Origin: Rhodocyclaceae bacterium
Lineage (GTDB): Bacteria; Pseudomonadota; Gammaproteobacteria; Burkholderiales; Rhodocyclaceae
Length of the DNA stretch: 64,000 bases
Reading direction: 5' to 3'
Assembly: GCA_018261935.1 (NCBI GenBank)
Contig: JAGTRP010000009.1
Span: forward strand, 1 to 64,000
Shown here: one piece after another, positions 9,194 to 18,546 of the stretch
Layout: each line of letters begins with the position of its first letter
Position numbering within the stretch: position 1 is the first letter of the stretch
Position numbers and translations under genes: made by a program
The notes under the pieces: model-generated
What the model saw: the letters and a program-made list of their open reading frames with translations, nothing else
Told to the model about the DNA's origin: nothing
Database searches by the model: none

Positions 9194-9363
9194 GCTTGTC
9201 CTCGTGGTCTGAACAAGCAGTGTCGTTTTTCCAGACCTAGGGAAACATCAGGACGGGCCTAATTTGCCGTAGGGATTTCGGCAGCCGGGGTAGGGATAGG
9301 ACGATGGCCGGCTGCAGCCCCGCGCCAGGCCTGCCTTGCGCCGGATCGGGGCCGCCTTGCCGC

Positions 9364-9996
9364 TCAGTCGACGAGGCCGTGGAGGACCGCGTAGCGGACG
9401 AGCTCGGCATTCGATGCGAAGCCCATCTTTTCCATGAGCCTCGCCTTGTGGGTGGATACCGTCTTGTTGCTGATGGCAAGCTGGTCCGCGATGCCATTGA
9501 CGCCGATGCCCCGGGCAATCAGGCGCAGGACCTGGGACTCGCGGTCGGTAAGGCACTGGTGGGGAAGGCTGGCGCCCATCCCGGTCGCATCGAAAGCCAT
9601 CTGCTCGGCAATCATGGGATCGAGGAAGCGGCGGCCGGCGGCAACCTTGCGGATGGCCTGGATCAGCGTGTCCGGGTCGATGTCCTTGGTCAGGTAGCCG
9701 TTGGCACCGGCCTTGATGGTGCGCTGGGCGATTTGCGACTCGGTGCGCATGGACAGGATCAGGATCGGCAATGTCGGATAGCGGTTCCGCACGCGGGCGA
9801 CGAGGTCTTCGCCGCTGATCCCCGGCATGGTCATGTCGAGGAGCAGCAAATCGATGCCGCCATCGCGCACCCGATCCAGCACGGCGGCCCCGTTATCCGC
9901 CTCGGCGACCACGGCGATGTCGTCCACCATGGCGAAAAGATGCTTCAGGCCTTCGCGCATGAGGGCATGGTCTTCGGCAAGCATCACGCGAATCAT
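9364..9996 (-). CDS. NarL/FixJ-family response regulator
   Basis: 210-residue DNA-binding regulator: a receiver domain with acidic E8-D9 and phospho-acceptor D54 (LLLLDMTMPG), then a LuxR-type helix-turn-helix (LTDRESQVLRLIARGIGVNG, then LAISNKTVSTHKARLMEKMG). The start ATG 9996 is preferred because it opens the receiver fold (MIRVMLAEDH) and has GGAG upstream; a longer frame to 10152 gives no recognisable sequence. It is divergent from the hybrid kinase at 10312, a natural candidate partner, although that kinase has its own receiver and HPt domains. Confidence 0.92.
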   Translation of the reverse strand: MIRVMLAEDHALMREGLKHLFAMVDDIAVVAEADNGAAVLDRVRDGGIDLLLLDMTMPGISGEDLVARVRNRYPTLPILILSMRTESQIAQRTIKAGANGYLTKDIDPDTLIQAIRKVAAGRRFLDPMIAEQMAFDATGMGASLPHQCLTDRESQVLRLIARGIGVNGIADQLAISNKTVSTHKARLMEKMGFASNAELVRYAVLHGLVD

Positions 9997-10311
9997 GGCT
10001 TCTCCGCCACGGCAGAGCACCGCTTGTCCACGGAAAGCCAGTACCCGCCCTGGCAAACGCCACAAGCGCCGGAGAGGCGCTTTTCCCTTTGTTGCTCCCG
10101 CATCAGTACCCCTTTTTATTCTTCGGGCCGAGCCTCTTGAGCCAGCCTGCATTTTTTGAAGACTTGGTCAAATTGTAGCCTACTACAACTGGATTCCCAG
10201 ACACCCATACGGTATAAGACAACGGACTAGCCGCTCTTCGCGGGATGAGTGGCCATTGCCGCTGCTCGTCGAGCCGGATAGCGCCCGCGCGACTGCAGGC
10301 AAGCCACCACC
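9997..10311. other. Divergent intergenic region between the response regulator and hybrid kinase
   Basis: This 315-bp stretch separates two divergent regulatory genes and should hold both promoters. I see no convincing gene in it. The only clear structure is the inverted repeat at 10173-10188; a TATAAG hexamer near 10213 could be a -10 element for the rightward gene, but no good -35 is visible. Confidence 0.5.
10173..10188. promoter_or_regulatory. Inverted repeat, possible operator
   Basis: TTGTAGCCTACTACAA is a perfect 6-bp inverted repeat with a 4-bp spacer, about 124 bp upstream of the hybrid kinase start and 177 bp upstream of the NarL-type regulator. NarL-family dimers often bind sites of this type. 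The assignment is by position and symmetry only. Confidence 0.4.
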
Positions 10312-13300
10312 ATGGAAACAGCGACCGACAAACCTCACAGAAAGCAGCTGGGAACCTGGCCTTCCGTCATCCTGCCCCTGATCGTGCTCACGGCGCTGAT
10401 CGTCGGCATCGGATTGTTCGTCTACGACTCGGGACGGCAGGCGGTCAAGACGGCTATCGCCCGCGACATGGAAGCCATCGGCAAGCTCAAGGCCGGACAG
10501 ATCGAGCGCTGGCTGCTCAGACGCCGCGAGGATGGGCACGCGATGGCCAGTGCGCAGTTGTCCAGCGGCCTGGAAGAGTGGCTCGCGGGCGGCATGCGCA
10601 ACTCTGCGCAGGAACACCGCCTGCTCGGGGAACTGCGCCGGTTTACCGGCGTTCGCTACCGTAGCATCAGCCTTCATTCCCCCACCGACGGGCGGCCTCT
10701 GCTGAGGACAGACGACCAGCCCCAACAGGAGGCGCTTCGCGAGCACGTGATGAACGCCGTCACGGACGACATGACGCTCCTTGAAAATATCCATATCGCC
10801 GAAGGCGAGACTCGGTTCGGCCTCAGCCTTGGCTTCTTCAGCCCGATCCACGCCCCGGAGGGCGGGCGTGTGCTGGCCGTATTGCATGTCGTCGTCGGCC
10901 CCGCGGACGAAATCTTGCCGGCGCTGCAGCAATGGCCAGGCGACAGCCGGTCGGCCGAAATCGTGCTGGTGCGCAGGAACGGTGACGAGCTGCTTTACTT
11001 CCATGGCCGCAAAGATTCGCTGCCGGCTGTGCGCCGGCCCCTGGCGACGCCGAAGCTGGTCGGAACCCAATTGATCGGGCGGGGGGGAGGCTTCCTCGAA
11101 GGCAACGATTATCGTGGCGTGCCCGTTCTCGCCTATGGCCTGCCGGTCCCCGGCTCATCCTGGTTCCTGGTCGCCAAGGAGGATCGCGAGGAAGCCCTTG
11201 AACAACTCGACACCGTGGCCTTCGTCGCTACCCTCCTGCTTGGCTTGCTGCTGCTGGCCTGCGGATGGTGGCTGGTTTCGCGCAAGGAAATGGAGAACGC
11301 CCTGAAGCTCTCCCTCGAAGAGATCGACGACCTTTACCAGAACGCCCCCTGCGGCTACCACTCCGTCGATGCGGACGGGACCTTCGTCCGCATGAACGAT
11401 ACCGAACTCAGGATGCTCGGCTATAGCCGCGAGGAAATCGTCGGCAAGAAGCGGGTGCAGGACTTGCTGCCCCAGGAGAGCCTGGCCCATTTCAACCGGC
11501 GATTCCCGGGCTTCAAAGCGCAAGGGGAAATCAAGGCGGTAGCGCTCGAATATGTCCGCAAGGATGGCTCGATCATTCCCGTCCTCACCAACGCCACAGC
11601 GGTCCGGGACGAGCACGGCGGTTATGTCATGAGCCGCACGACCGTCCTCGACATGACGGAGCGCAAGAAGGAGGAAGAGACCCTGGTGCGGCTCAACCGG
11701 GCCCTCAGGCTTCTCGGCGATTGCCATACGGCGCTGATCCATGCCGACGATGAGCAGACGATGCTCGACGCGATCTGCCGGCTGGCGGTGGAAACCGGCG
11801 GCTACCGCATGGCCTGGGTCGGGTTCGCGGTGCAGGATGCCGCCAGGACGATTCAGGCGGTCCACCACTTCGGCCACGAAGCGGGATATCTCGCCAATAC
11901 GCGCGGGTCTTGGGCCGACACGGAGTGCGGCCGGGGAACCACAGGCAAGGCCATCCGGACAGGCACGATCCAGATCACCTCGGACATCGGGCGCAGCCCC
12001 GGGATGTCGCCGTGGCGGACCGCGGCCTTGCAGCGCGGCTACCTGTCGAATATCGCCATCCCCCTGGCCGACAAGAACGGAGTCTTCGGTGCCCTCACCA
12101 TCTACGCAAGCAGGGTGGATGCCTTCGGCGCCGAAGAAGTGAAGCTGCTGGAAGAACTCGCCAACGATCTGTCCTTCGGCATCGCCGCCCTGCGTTCCGC
12201 TGCCGCCCGCAAAGAGGCCGAAAAGCGACTCGAGGCCAGCGAGGAGCGCCTGCAACTGGCCCTGGAGGCTTCCGACGACGGCATTCTGGACTTCGACATG
12301 CGGAATGGGGTCGCCTACCTGTCTTCCCGCTGCTATGAGATGCTGGACCTCCCGCCCGGAAGGATGACTTCCGACCTGGATTTCTTCAAGCGCCGGCTGC
12401 ATGGAGAAGACCGCTTCCCGACTATTGCGGCGGTGCAAGCCCTCCTGCGGGGAGAGACGCCCCTGGCCGAAATCGAATCCCGAGTCATCACCAAGACGGG
12501 GGACACCCGGTGGATCGCCGGGAAATGCCGCGTCGCCGAGCGCGATCCCGAGGGCAACCCATTGCGGGTGGTGGGAACGATTTCCGACATCACCGAGAAA
12601 AAGCAGCTGGCCCTCGAACTGGATTGCCATCGTTACCATCTGGAAGAACTGGTGGAGCAGCGCACGACCGAACTGGCCATGGCCAAGGTGGCGGCGGAGG
12701 CGGCCACCCTGGCCAAGACCACCTTCCTGGCCAACATGAGCCATGAAATCCGGACGCCGATGAATGCCATCGTCGGCCTCGTCCACCTGCTGCAGAAAAG
12801 CTCCCTCGACGCCAGACAGGCTGTGCACCTGGACAGGATCGATGCCGCCGCCAGCCATCTGCTGGCAATCATCAACGACATTCTCGACCTCTCGAAGATC
12901 GAGGCCGGCAAACTGGCGCTGGAACAGGCCGTTTTTCCGTTGAGCGCCATCCTCGACCATGTGAACTGGCTGATCGCCGGGTCGGCGGAAGCCAAGGGGC
13001 TCACCATCGAAGTCCACAACATCGACGTGCCCCTGTGGCTGCGCGGCGACGCAACGCGCCTGCGCCAATCCCTGCTCAATTACGCCAGCAATGCCATCAA
13101 ATTCACCCAGCGCGGCCGCGTCCGTCTGCGCGCCAGGCTGCTGGAGGACCATGGCGAGGAAATCCTAGTGCGTTTCGAGGTCCAGGACACCGGGGTCGGC
13201 ATCGCCGCCGCCGACCTGGCCCAACTGTTCCAGCCCTTCCAGCAATTGGACGTATCGACGACGCGCAGGCACGGCGGCACCGGCCTCGGCCTGGTCATCA

Positions 13301-14304
13301 CCCAGCGCCTGGCCGCCTTGATGGGGGGCCAGGCCGGGGCGGAGAGCATCGAGGGGATCGGCAGCCTCTTCTGGTTCACCGCCCGCCTCGGCGTCGCCGC
13401 CATGCCCGCCGCCGGCGATGGGGCGGACGCCCCCGAGTCGGCGCTGCAGGGACGGCATGCCGGAGCGCGGGTGCTTCTGGCGGAAGACCATCCGATGAGC
13501 CGGGAAATGGTCCTCGCTCTCCTGGCCGAAACCGGCCTTGCCATCGATCTGGCCGAAAACGGCCGCGAGGCGGCGGAAATGGCCGCCGCCACGGACTACG
13601 ACCTGATCCTTCTGGATCTGCAGATGCCGGAAATGGACGGTCTCGAAGCGACCCGAGCCATCCGTGCCCTGCCGGGGCGGGCCGAGACCCCCATCGTGGC
13701 CATGACCGCCAATGCCTTCGAAGAGGACCGGCAGCGCTGCCTGGCGACGGGAATGGACGACTTCCTCGCCAAACCCATCGATTACCCGTTGCTCCATGGG
13801 ACGCTCCAGAAGTGGCTGACCCGGCGGGCGAAGCACCTCCAGTCGCCGGCCTCGGCACCGGCCGCCGGGGACACGCAGGCGCAGTGGCGACAGCGCCTGG
13901 CCGGCATCCCCGGGCTGGACGTGGAGCGCGTCCTCAAGAGCATGGTCGGGCGGCCGGCGAGCTACCTCGGGTTCCTGCGGCAATACGCCCAGAGCTACCA
14001 GGGCGAAATGGAGATCCTGTGGGTCAAGGTCGCGGCCGGAGAACTTGCCGAGGCCCAGCGCCTGGCCCATTCCCTCAAGGGGCCAGCAGGATTCCTGGGC
14101 TTTGTCCGGATACGCTCCCTGGCTGCCGAAGTGGAAACGGCCCTGCGCGAGCGGCGGCCCGGTTCGGAAATCGGGCATCTGCTGGCGGCCCTCGAAGCCG
14201 AGCAGGCATCCCTGTTGTCCGCTCTGCTGGCGGCCCTGCCGGAAGATCCGGCCAACCACGAGGCCTCCGACCCGGGCTCGGGTGGCGCCAACGGCAAGCC
14301 CTGA
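10312..14304 (+). CDS. Hybrid sensor histidine kinase (Cache-like, PAS, GAF, PAS, HisKA, HATPase, REC, HPt)
   Basis: 1330-residue inner-membrane phosphorelay kinase. A membrane helix at about 17-37 and another at about 303-322 flank a 265-residue periplasmic sensor. Then come a PAS domain (about 340-455), a GAF domain (about 465-630, TGGYRMAWVG), a second PAS domain (about 640-770), the HisKA domain with His811 (NMSHEIRTPMNA), the ATPase (DTGVGIA and GGTGLGLVI), a receiver with D1102 (LLDLQMPEMDG) and an HPt domain with His1253 (AHSLKGPAGFLG). All phosphotransfer residues are present. The signal is unknown. The start ATG 10312 has only a weak ribosome site. It is convergent with pbpC, 17 bp apart. 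Confidence 0.93.
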   Translation: METATDKPHRKQLGTWPSVILPLIVLTALIVGIGLFVYDSGRQAVKTAIARDMEAIGKLKAGQIERWLLRRREDGHAMASAQLSSGLEEWLAGGMRNSAQEHRLLGELRRFTGVRYRSISLHSPTDGRPLLRTDDQPQQEALREHVMNAVTDDMTLLENIHIAEGETRFGLSLGFFSPIHAPEGGRVLAVLHVVVGPADEILPALQQWPGDSRSAEIVLVRRNGDELLYFHGRKDSLPAVRRPLATPKLVGTQLIGRGGGFLEGNDYRGVPVLAYGLPVPGSSWFLVAKEDREEALEQLDTVAFVATLLLGLLLLACGWWLVSRKEMENALKLSLEEIDDLYQNAPCGYHSVDADGTFVRMNDTELRMLGYSREEIVGKKRVQDLLPQESLAHFNRRFPGFKAQGEIKAVALEYVRKDGSIIPVLTNATAVRDEHGGYVMSRTTVLDMTERKKEEETLVRLNRALRLLGDCHTALIHADDEQTMLDAICRLAVETGGYRMAWVGFAVQDAARTIQAVHHFGHEAGYLANTRGSWADTECGRGTTGKAIRTGTIQITSDIGRSPGMSPWRTAALQRGYLSNIAIPLADKNGVFGALTIYASRVDAFGAEEVKLLEELANDLSFGIAALRSAAARKEAEKRLEASEERLQLALEASDDGILDFDMRNGVAYLSSRCYEMLDLPPGRMTSDLDFFKRRLHGEDRFPTIAAVQALLRGETPLAEIESRVITKTGDTRWIAGKCRVAERDPEGNPLRVVGTISDITEKKQLALELDCHRYHLEELVEQRTTELAMAKVAAEAATLAKTTFLANMSHEIRTPMNAIVGLVHLLQKSSLDARQAVHLDRIDAAASHLLAIINDILDLSKIEAGKLALEQAVFPLSAILDHVNWLIAGSAEAKGLTIEVHNIDVPLWLRGDATRLRQSLLNYASNAIKFTQRGRVRLRARLLEDHGEEILVRFEVQDTGVGIAAADLAQLFQPFQQLDVSTTRRHGGTGLGLVITQRLAALMGGQAGAESIEGIGSLFWFTARLGVAAMPAAGDGADAPESALQGRHAGARVLLAEDHPMSREMVLALLAETGLAIDLAENGREAAEMAAATDYDLILLDLQMPEMDGLEATRAIRALPGRAETPIVAMTANAFEEDRQRCLATGMDDFLAKPIDYPLLHGTLQKWLTRRAKHLQSPASAPAAGDTQAQWRQRLAGIPGLDVERVLKSMVGRPASYLGFLRQYAQSYQGEMEILWVKVAAGELAEAQRLAHSLKGPAGFLGFVRIRSLAAEVETALRERRPGSEIGHLLAALEAEQASLLSALLAALPEDPANHEASDPGSGGANGKP

Positions 14305-14321
14305 CCGCAGCCCGGCGGATT

Positions 14322-16592
14322 TCAACCCGCTCCGGGCGATGACGGCCTGGAGCGCAGCCCCCGCACCTCGAAGCTGACCCCATCCAGCTCCCGACCGCCG
14401 CCATCCTCGAGACTCAAGCGATGGCGGCCCGGCTGGGGCAGCCACAGCACCTGGCCCCCGGCCCGCCCCAGAAGCCGGCCGTCCAGGCGCCACTGCCAGC
14501 CCTTTTCCGCCTTGCCCGACAGGCGCAGCGGCAGGCGCTGTCGCCGGGGCGGGATGTCGGGATCCAGGGCCACCACGGTACCCTCGGCCGGGTAGGCAAT
14601 GCGGGCCAGGGCCCGGGCCGTGGCCGCCCGCACCACGGACCTTTCGGTGCCGGCCAGGAACCACTCCCGGCGGGGCGGCTCCCGGGAGGGCTCGAAGCGC
14701 ACAGCAGTCTGCACCACCCCGGGAGGCGGAGAAGGCGGCCGGCTTTCCCGGCGGGGACGGCCGGTGGCCGGGTCGCCCCGGTGCAGCCAGTCCATGACCT
14801 CCCGCCACACCGGCGCCGCGCCGGAGACTCCGGAAACCTCGTGCATGGGCTCCCCGGCCGCGTTCCCGACCCACACCGCCACTGTGAAGCGGCGGGAGAA
14901 GCCGGCGCACCAGTTGTCCCGCATGTCCTTGCTGGTCCCCGTCTTGGCCGCCGTCCAGTAGGGGGTGGCCAGCCAGGATTCGAGCCCGAAGGTGGCGGCC
15001 CGGGCGTTGCGGTCGGAGAGGATGTCGGCCACCAGGAAGGCGGCTGCCGGGGTGAATACGCCACGCCCAACCCCCTCGAAGACTCCGGCGCAACCCTCCT
15101 GGCGGCAGGGGGACGGGATGTCCTGGCCGGCCGGCGTCACCCGCAAGGGCGACCACCGCCCGCCGTTGGCCAGGGTCCGGTAGGCATTGGCGAGCATGAG
15201 CAGCGACACGTCGGAGGAACCCAGGGCCAGGCTGTAGCCGTACCAGTCGCCGCTTTGTTTCAGGCTCTCGAAACCGGCCTGGCGCAGGCGCCGGTGGAAG
15301 GCGTCCGGCCCCAGGCGGACCAGGGTCTTGACGGCGGGCACGTTGAGGGAGCCGGCCAGGGCCATGCGGGCCGACACCCAGCCCTGGTACTGGGGCTCGT
15401 AATTCTGGGGGGTATAGAGCCCGTTGCCGGTGTCCAGGGCAAGGGGCGCGTCCTCGATGAGGGAGGCCGGGGTGAGATGGCGCTTCTCGAAGGCCAGGGC
15501 GTAGAGGAAGGGCTTCAGGGTGGAGCCGGCCTGGCGCAGCCCCACCACCCCGTCCACCTCGGCCGCCTCCGACAGGTCGCCGCTCGATCCCACCCAGGCC
15601 AGCACCTCGCCGCTCTGGTTGTCGATGACCACCACCGCCCCGTCCTCGGCGTTCTGGCGGGCGAGCCCCGCCAGGTGGCGGCGCAGGGCGGCCCCGGCGA
15701 AGGCCTGGAGATCCGCATCCAGACTGGATTTCAGCTTCTGGCCGGGTTCGGTGAGGAGCTTGCGGGCGAGGTGGGGCGCGGCGCCGGGAGTCCCGTCGCC
15801 GCCCCGCCCGCCGCCGGCCAGGGCCAGGGTGGCGAAGGCCTCCAGCCCATCGCACTCGCTCCCCCGCTCCATTTCCTTCAGGAGGCCGCAGGCCCGCCGG
15901 GCGGCCAGGGCTGGAGCTGCATTGGGGGAGCGCAGGAGGGCGGCGGCCAGGGCCGCTTCCCGCTCGTCGAGGCCGTCCGGCCACTTGCCGAAGAGCCCCC
16001 GGCTCATGGCGGCGATGCCCTGCAGCTCGCCCCGGAAATTCACCAGGTTGAGGTAGGCCTCGATGATCTGCGGCTTGCTCCAGGCGTTTTCCAGGCGCAG
16101 GGCGAGGGCGGTCTGGGAAAGCTTTTCCAGCAGGCTGCGCCGGCCCCGGCGCTTGCCGTCCTCGTCCAGGAGCCCGGCGAGCTGCATGGTCAGGGTGCTG
16201 GCCCCCCGGGTGCGGCAGCCCCAGAAGTTGTTCCAGGCGGCATTGCCGGCGGCCTTCCAATCGACCCCGTCGTGCTCGTAGAAGCGCTTGTCCTCGGAGA
16301 CGACAACGGCCCGGACCAGGGCCGGGGATATTTCGGAAAGCCGCGTCCACGGCAGGCGCCGCACCTGGCGGTCGATGCGCAGGCTCTGGAGAGGCCGGCC
16401 GTCCCGGGCCAGGAGCCAGGCGTCGGAGGGGGTGTAGGCGGCCCTGGTTTCCTGGAAGGACGGCAGGGCCAGGGCTGAAAAAGGTAGCAGGAGGGCGCCC
16501 GCCAGGATCAGGGCGAGGCCGGCGCGCGGGGGACGGATCGATAAGCGGATGGCGCTTCCTATGGCGCGAAAGCTCGTAGGGGATTGGCTCAA
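14322..16592 (-). CDS. pbpC: Penicillin-binding protein 1C
   Basis: Bifunctional class A penicillin-binding protein of the 1C type, anchored in the inner membrane by a helix at about 24-43. The glycosyltransferase domain shows EDKRFYEHDGVDWKAAGNA and RGASTLTMQLA. The transpeptidase has the catalytic SxxK (AGSTLKPFLYA, near residue 356), SxN (AGSLNVPAV) and KTGTS (near 549). The C-terminal biPBP domain that marks PBP1C is present. At 756 residues it is normal for the family. The start is uncertain: the frame opens with TTG 16592 and no ATG lies before the membrane helix. PBP1C is usually encoded next to a periplasmic alpha-2-macroglobulin; here that gene is at 21605-27346 with other genes between. 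Confidence 0.92.
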   Translation of the reverse strand: MSQSPTSFRAIGSAIRLSIRPPRAGLALILAGALLLPFSALALPSFQETRAAYTPSDAWLLARDGRPLQSLRIDRQVRRLPWTRLSEISPALVRAVVVSEDKRFYEHDGVDWKAAGNAAWNNFWGCRTRGASTLTMQLAGLLDEDGKRRGRRSLLEKLSQTALALRLENAWSKPQIIEAYLNLVNFRGELQGIAAMSRGLFGKWPDGLDEREAALAAALLRSPNAAPALAARRACGLLKEMERGSECDGLEAFATLALAGGGRGGDGTPGAAPHLARKLLTEPGQKLKSSLDADLQAFAGAALRRHLAGLARQNAEDGAVVVIDNQSGEVLAWVGSSGDLSEAAEVDGVVGLRQAGSTLKPFLYALAFEKRHLTPASLIEDAPLALDTGNGLYTPQNYEPQYQGWVSARMALAGSLNVPAVKTLVRLGPDAFHRRLRQAGFESLKQSGDWYGYSLALGSSDVSLLMLANAYRTLANGGRWSPLRVTPAGQDIPSPCRQEGCAGVFEGVGRGVFTPAAAFLVADILSDRNARAATFGLESWLATPYWTAAKTGTSKDMRDNWCAGFSRRFTVAVWVGNAAGEPMHEVSGVSGAAPVWREVMDWLHRGDPATGRPRRESRPPSPPPGVVQTAVRFEPSREPPRREWFLAGTERSVVRAATARALARIAYPAEGTVVALDPDIPPRRQRLPLRLSGKAEKGWQWRLDGRLLGRAGGQVLWLPQPGRHRLSLEDGGGRELDGVSFEVRGLRSRPSSPGAG

Positions 16593-16669
16593 GGCGATGT
16601 TCGGTGCTTGGGCGTTTTTAAGTTCTGCTAACGACCCTCAGCGGCCGTTGGGTTTTCTCAATAGCCGAC

Positions 16670-17056
16670 CTACGTCGAGTTGGACTTGCTGTAGAAAAAT
16701 ATCGTCATTGCCATTCCAAACCAGGAACCGGTAAGAAACGTGGTGATTCCTGAAAGAGCATCGGCAAGCCAGACCAGCAATGGGCTAGTAGGTGAAATGT
16801 TCTCCGACTGCGCAAATTCTAAAACGCTGGAAATCGACATGTCCTTCAGACTGATCCCTGGGAAGGCTCTCTTAATAAGCCGAGAGGACCCGAACATAGC
16901 TATTCCGGCAACAAACGCCGAAAAAATAATCACAAGTTTAAATTGCCCAATACTTCCCCAAATCGATAGTCGCGGGATCAGAATTCCGGCCAACATCCCA
17001 GCGACAGCCGACCATCTTTCCATTGTGGTTAAGGTGGGTATCCGTCGTGTAGTCAT
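16670..17056 (-). CDS. Small hypothetical membrane protein
   Basis: 128-residue protein with no family I recognise. It has three or four hydrophobic segments (about 15-32, 38-58 and 92-122), so it is probably an integral membrane protein. Base composition is clearly more AT-rich than the neighbours and codon use is less GC3-biased, which suggests foreign origin. A TATAAT hexamer on the same strand at 17064-17069 ends eight bases before the ATG, so transcription from it would start at or next to the start codon. No ribosome site is visible. It lies between pbpC and the Fic gene. Confidence 0.6.
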   Translation of the reverse strand: MTTRRIPTLTTMERWSAVAGMLAGILIPRLSIWGSIGQFKLVIIFSAFVAGIAMFGSSRLIKRAFPGISLKDMSISSVLEFAQSENISPTSPLLVWLADALSGITTFLTGSWFGMAMTIFFYSKSNST

Positions 17057-17155
17057 AGCGCAAATTATATGGCATAACGATGGGCTGCTCTTGGCCGGAA
17101 GTACCCATCCCGCATCATGCCCCCGGATCGTCCACCCGGTCAGGGTGAAAGGACT

Positions 17156-18367
17156 CTACCCTGGCCGGCCCAGCACGGCCGCCTGCTCCAGCACCTTGTC
17201 CAGGCCAGTGTAGAGGGCGTTCATGACCTCGTGGGCATGGAAGACCCGATGCCGGCGCTGCTGGTTCGCCGGGCGCAGGATGTCCAGGGCCACCAGGTCG
17301 ATCACGGCCTGATTGGCGGCCGGGAAGGTCACGCCGGTCTTTCGAACCACCTCGTTGACATTGATCACCGGCTGACCCAGCAACAGGTCGATCAACTTCC
17401 AGGCTGCGGCATGCTTCCTCTTCCTGGCCGCCGTCAGCTTCTCCCGCCATTGGGCCTGCAGGCGCTGCAGGTGGCCGAACAACTGCATCGTGTGCTTGCA
17501 GGAAGCGATCACGCACTCGAGGAACAGGCGCAGCCACGGCTCCCAGTCGAGCCGGGTCTGAACTGCCAGCAAGGCATCGTAGTATTCGCGCTGGCGCACC
17601 TTCAGGAAGGTTGCCAGGTGGATGGGGGGAAGCCCCTCGGCCTGGAACATCAGGGGGAAGAGCAGACGGCCTATCCGTCCATTACCGTCCAGGAACGGGT
17701 GGATCGCCTCGAACTGGGCATGGGCGATCACCGCCCGCACCAGGACGGAAACCTCCATCACACCGTCGGGCTCGTATTGGAGCAGCCCGATCAGGTCCGC
17801 CAGCAGCCGGTCCACCTCGGCCGCAGGCGGCGGAACGTAAGCGGCCGTCTCAAGGCGCATGCCGATATAGTTCTGGATCTCCCTGACTCGGCCAGGCGTC
17901 TTGGCGGGCTGGCCGGCCATCAGGATGGCGTGCATCCCGCGCAGCAGATCGAGGTCGAGGGCCGCCTTGCCGCGGGCTTCCAACGCCCTGCAGCCGGCCA
18001 TGAAGGCCCTGAGATAGGCGAAGGTCTCCTTGGCGTCCTCGTCCTCTTCCTCGACCTCGTTCGCTTCCGTTTCCAGCTCGTGCAGCAGCAGGCCGTCAAA
18101 GCCGGTCTGGGTACCCTCGATCTGGCTGCTGTCCACCGCCTCCCGGCGATTGAGCATGCGCATCAGGACGTGGGCGTTCGCCTCGTTCTGCTCGATGGTC
18201 TCGGCCAGGTGCTGCAGCTCGCTGCGAGCGCTCGCCAGGAGGCCATAGCAACCGGGAATGTCCAGCCGGCTCGGGACAACGGGCGGCACCACGGCAAAAC
18301 AGCCGCTACGCCCAGGAATCGGCACGCAGGTAGCCTGGAGGGAGGGATGCAGGTCTCGCTTGTTCAA
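17156..18367 (-). CDS. Fic-family protein (probable AMP-transferase) with winged-helix tail
   Basis: 403-residue protein with the full Fic catalytic motif HPFLDGNGRIGRLLF near residues 222-236, which transfers AMP (or a related group) from ATP to target hydroxyls. An N-terminal inhibitory motif of the class II type is present (SSQIEG, near residue 80). The C-terminal region (INVNEVVRKTGVTFPAANQA) looks like a winged helix, as in many free-standing Fic proteins. The start is taken as TTG 18367 because no ATG precedes the N-terminal domain; confidence in it is low. An inverted repeat at 18391-18416 lies 24 bp upstream. The target cannot be inferred. Confidence 0.9.
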   Translation of the reverse strand: MNKRDLHPSLQATCVPIPGRSGCFAVVPPVVPSRLDIPGCYGLLASARSELQHLAETIEQNEANAHVLMRMLNRREAVDSSQIEGTQTGFDGLLLHELETEANEVEEEDEDAKETFAYLRAFMAGCRALEARGKAALDLDLLRGMHAILMAGQPAKTPGRVREIQNYIGMRLETAAYVPPPAAEVDRLLADLIGLLQYEPDGVMEVSVLVRAVIAHAQFEAIHPFLDGNGRIGRLLFPLMFQAEGLPPIHLATFLKVRQREYYDALLAVQTRLDWEPWLRLFLECVIASCKHTMQLFGHLQRLQAQWREKLTAARKRKHAAAWKLIDLLLGQPVINVNEVVRKTGVTFPAANQAVIDLVALDILRPANQQRRHRVFHAHEVMNALYTGLDKVLEQAAVLGRPG

Positions 18368-18390
18368 AGCCTTAACGCCCTGTTTCTTAT

Positions 18391-18416
18391 TTAAGGTTTT
18401 GAGTGTAAAACTTTAA
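18391..18416. promoter_or_regulatory. Near-perfect inverted repeat upstream of the Fic gene, possible operator
   Basis: Arms TTAAGGTTTT and AAAACTTTAA match at nine of ten positions around the spacer GAGTGT. The repeat lies just upstream of the Fic start, in an AT-rich patch that could hold its promoter. Autoregulation through the Fic winged-helix domain is possible but inferred. Confidence 0.5.
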
Positions 18417-18546
18417 CAAGTCAATAGCTATTAAAGCTTTCCGCCCCGGAATGACTGGACGCGGCAGACCGCGGGCTGGATCACCGGAGGGAATGCCGAA
18501 ATCCCCCGGTCTTTGTTATGGTATTGAGGATCGACAAGGAGGAATC

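Noticed and set aside
13165-16350. 1061-codon minus-strand frame across the end of the hybrid kinase and pbpC
   Set aside because: It runs through two recognised genes in another frame and has the Gly/Arg/Pro composition of a shadow.
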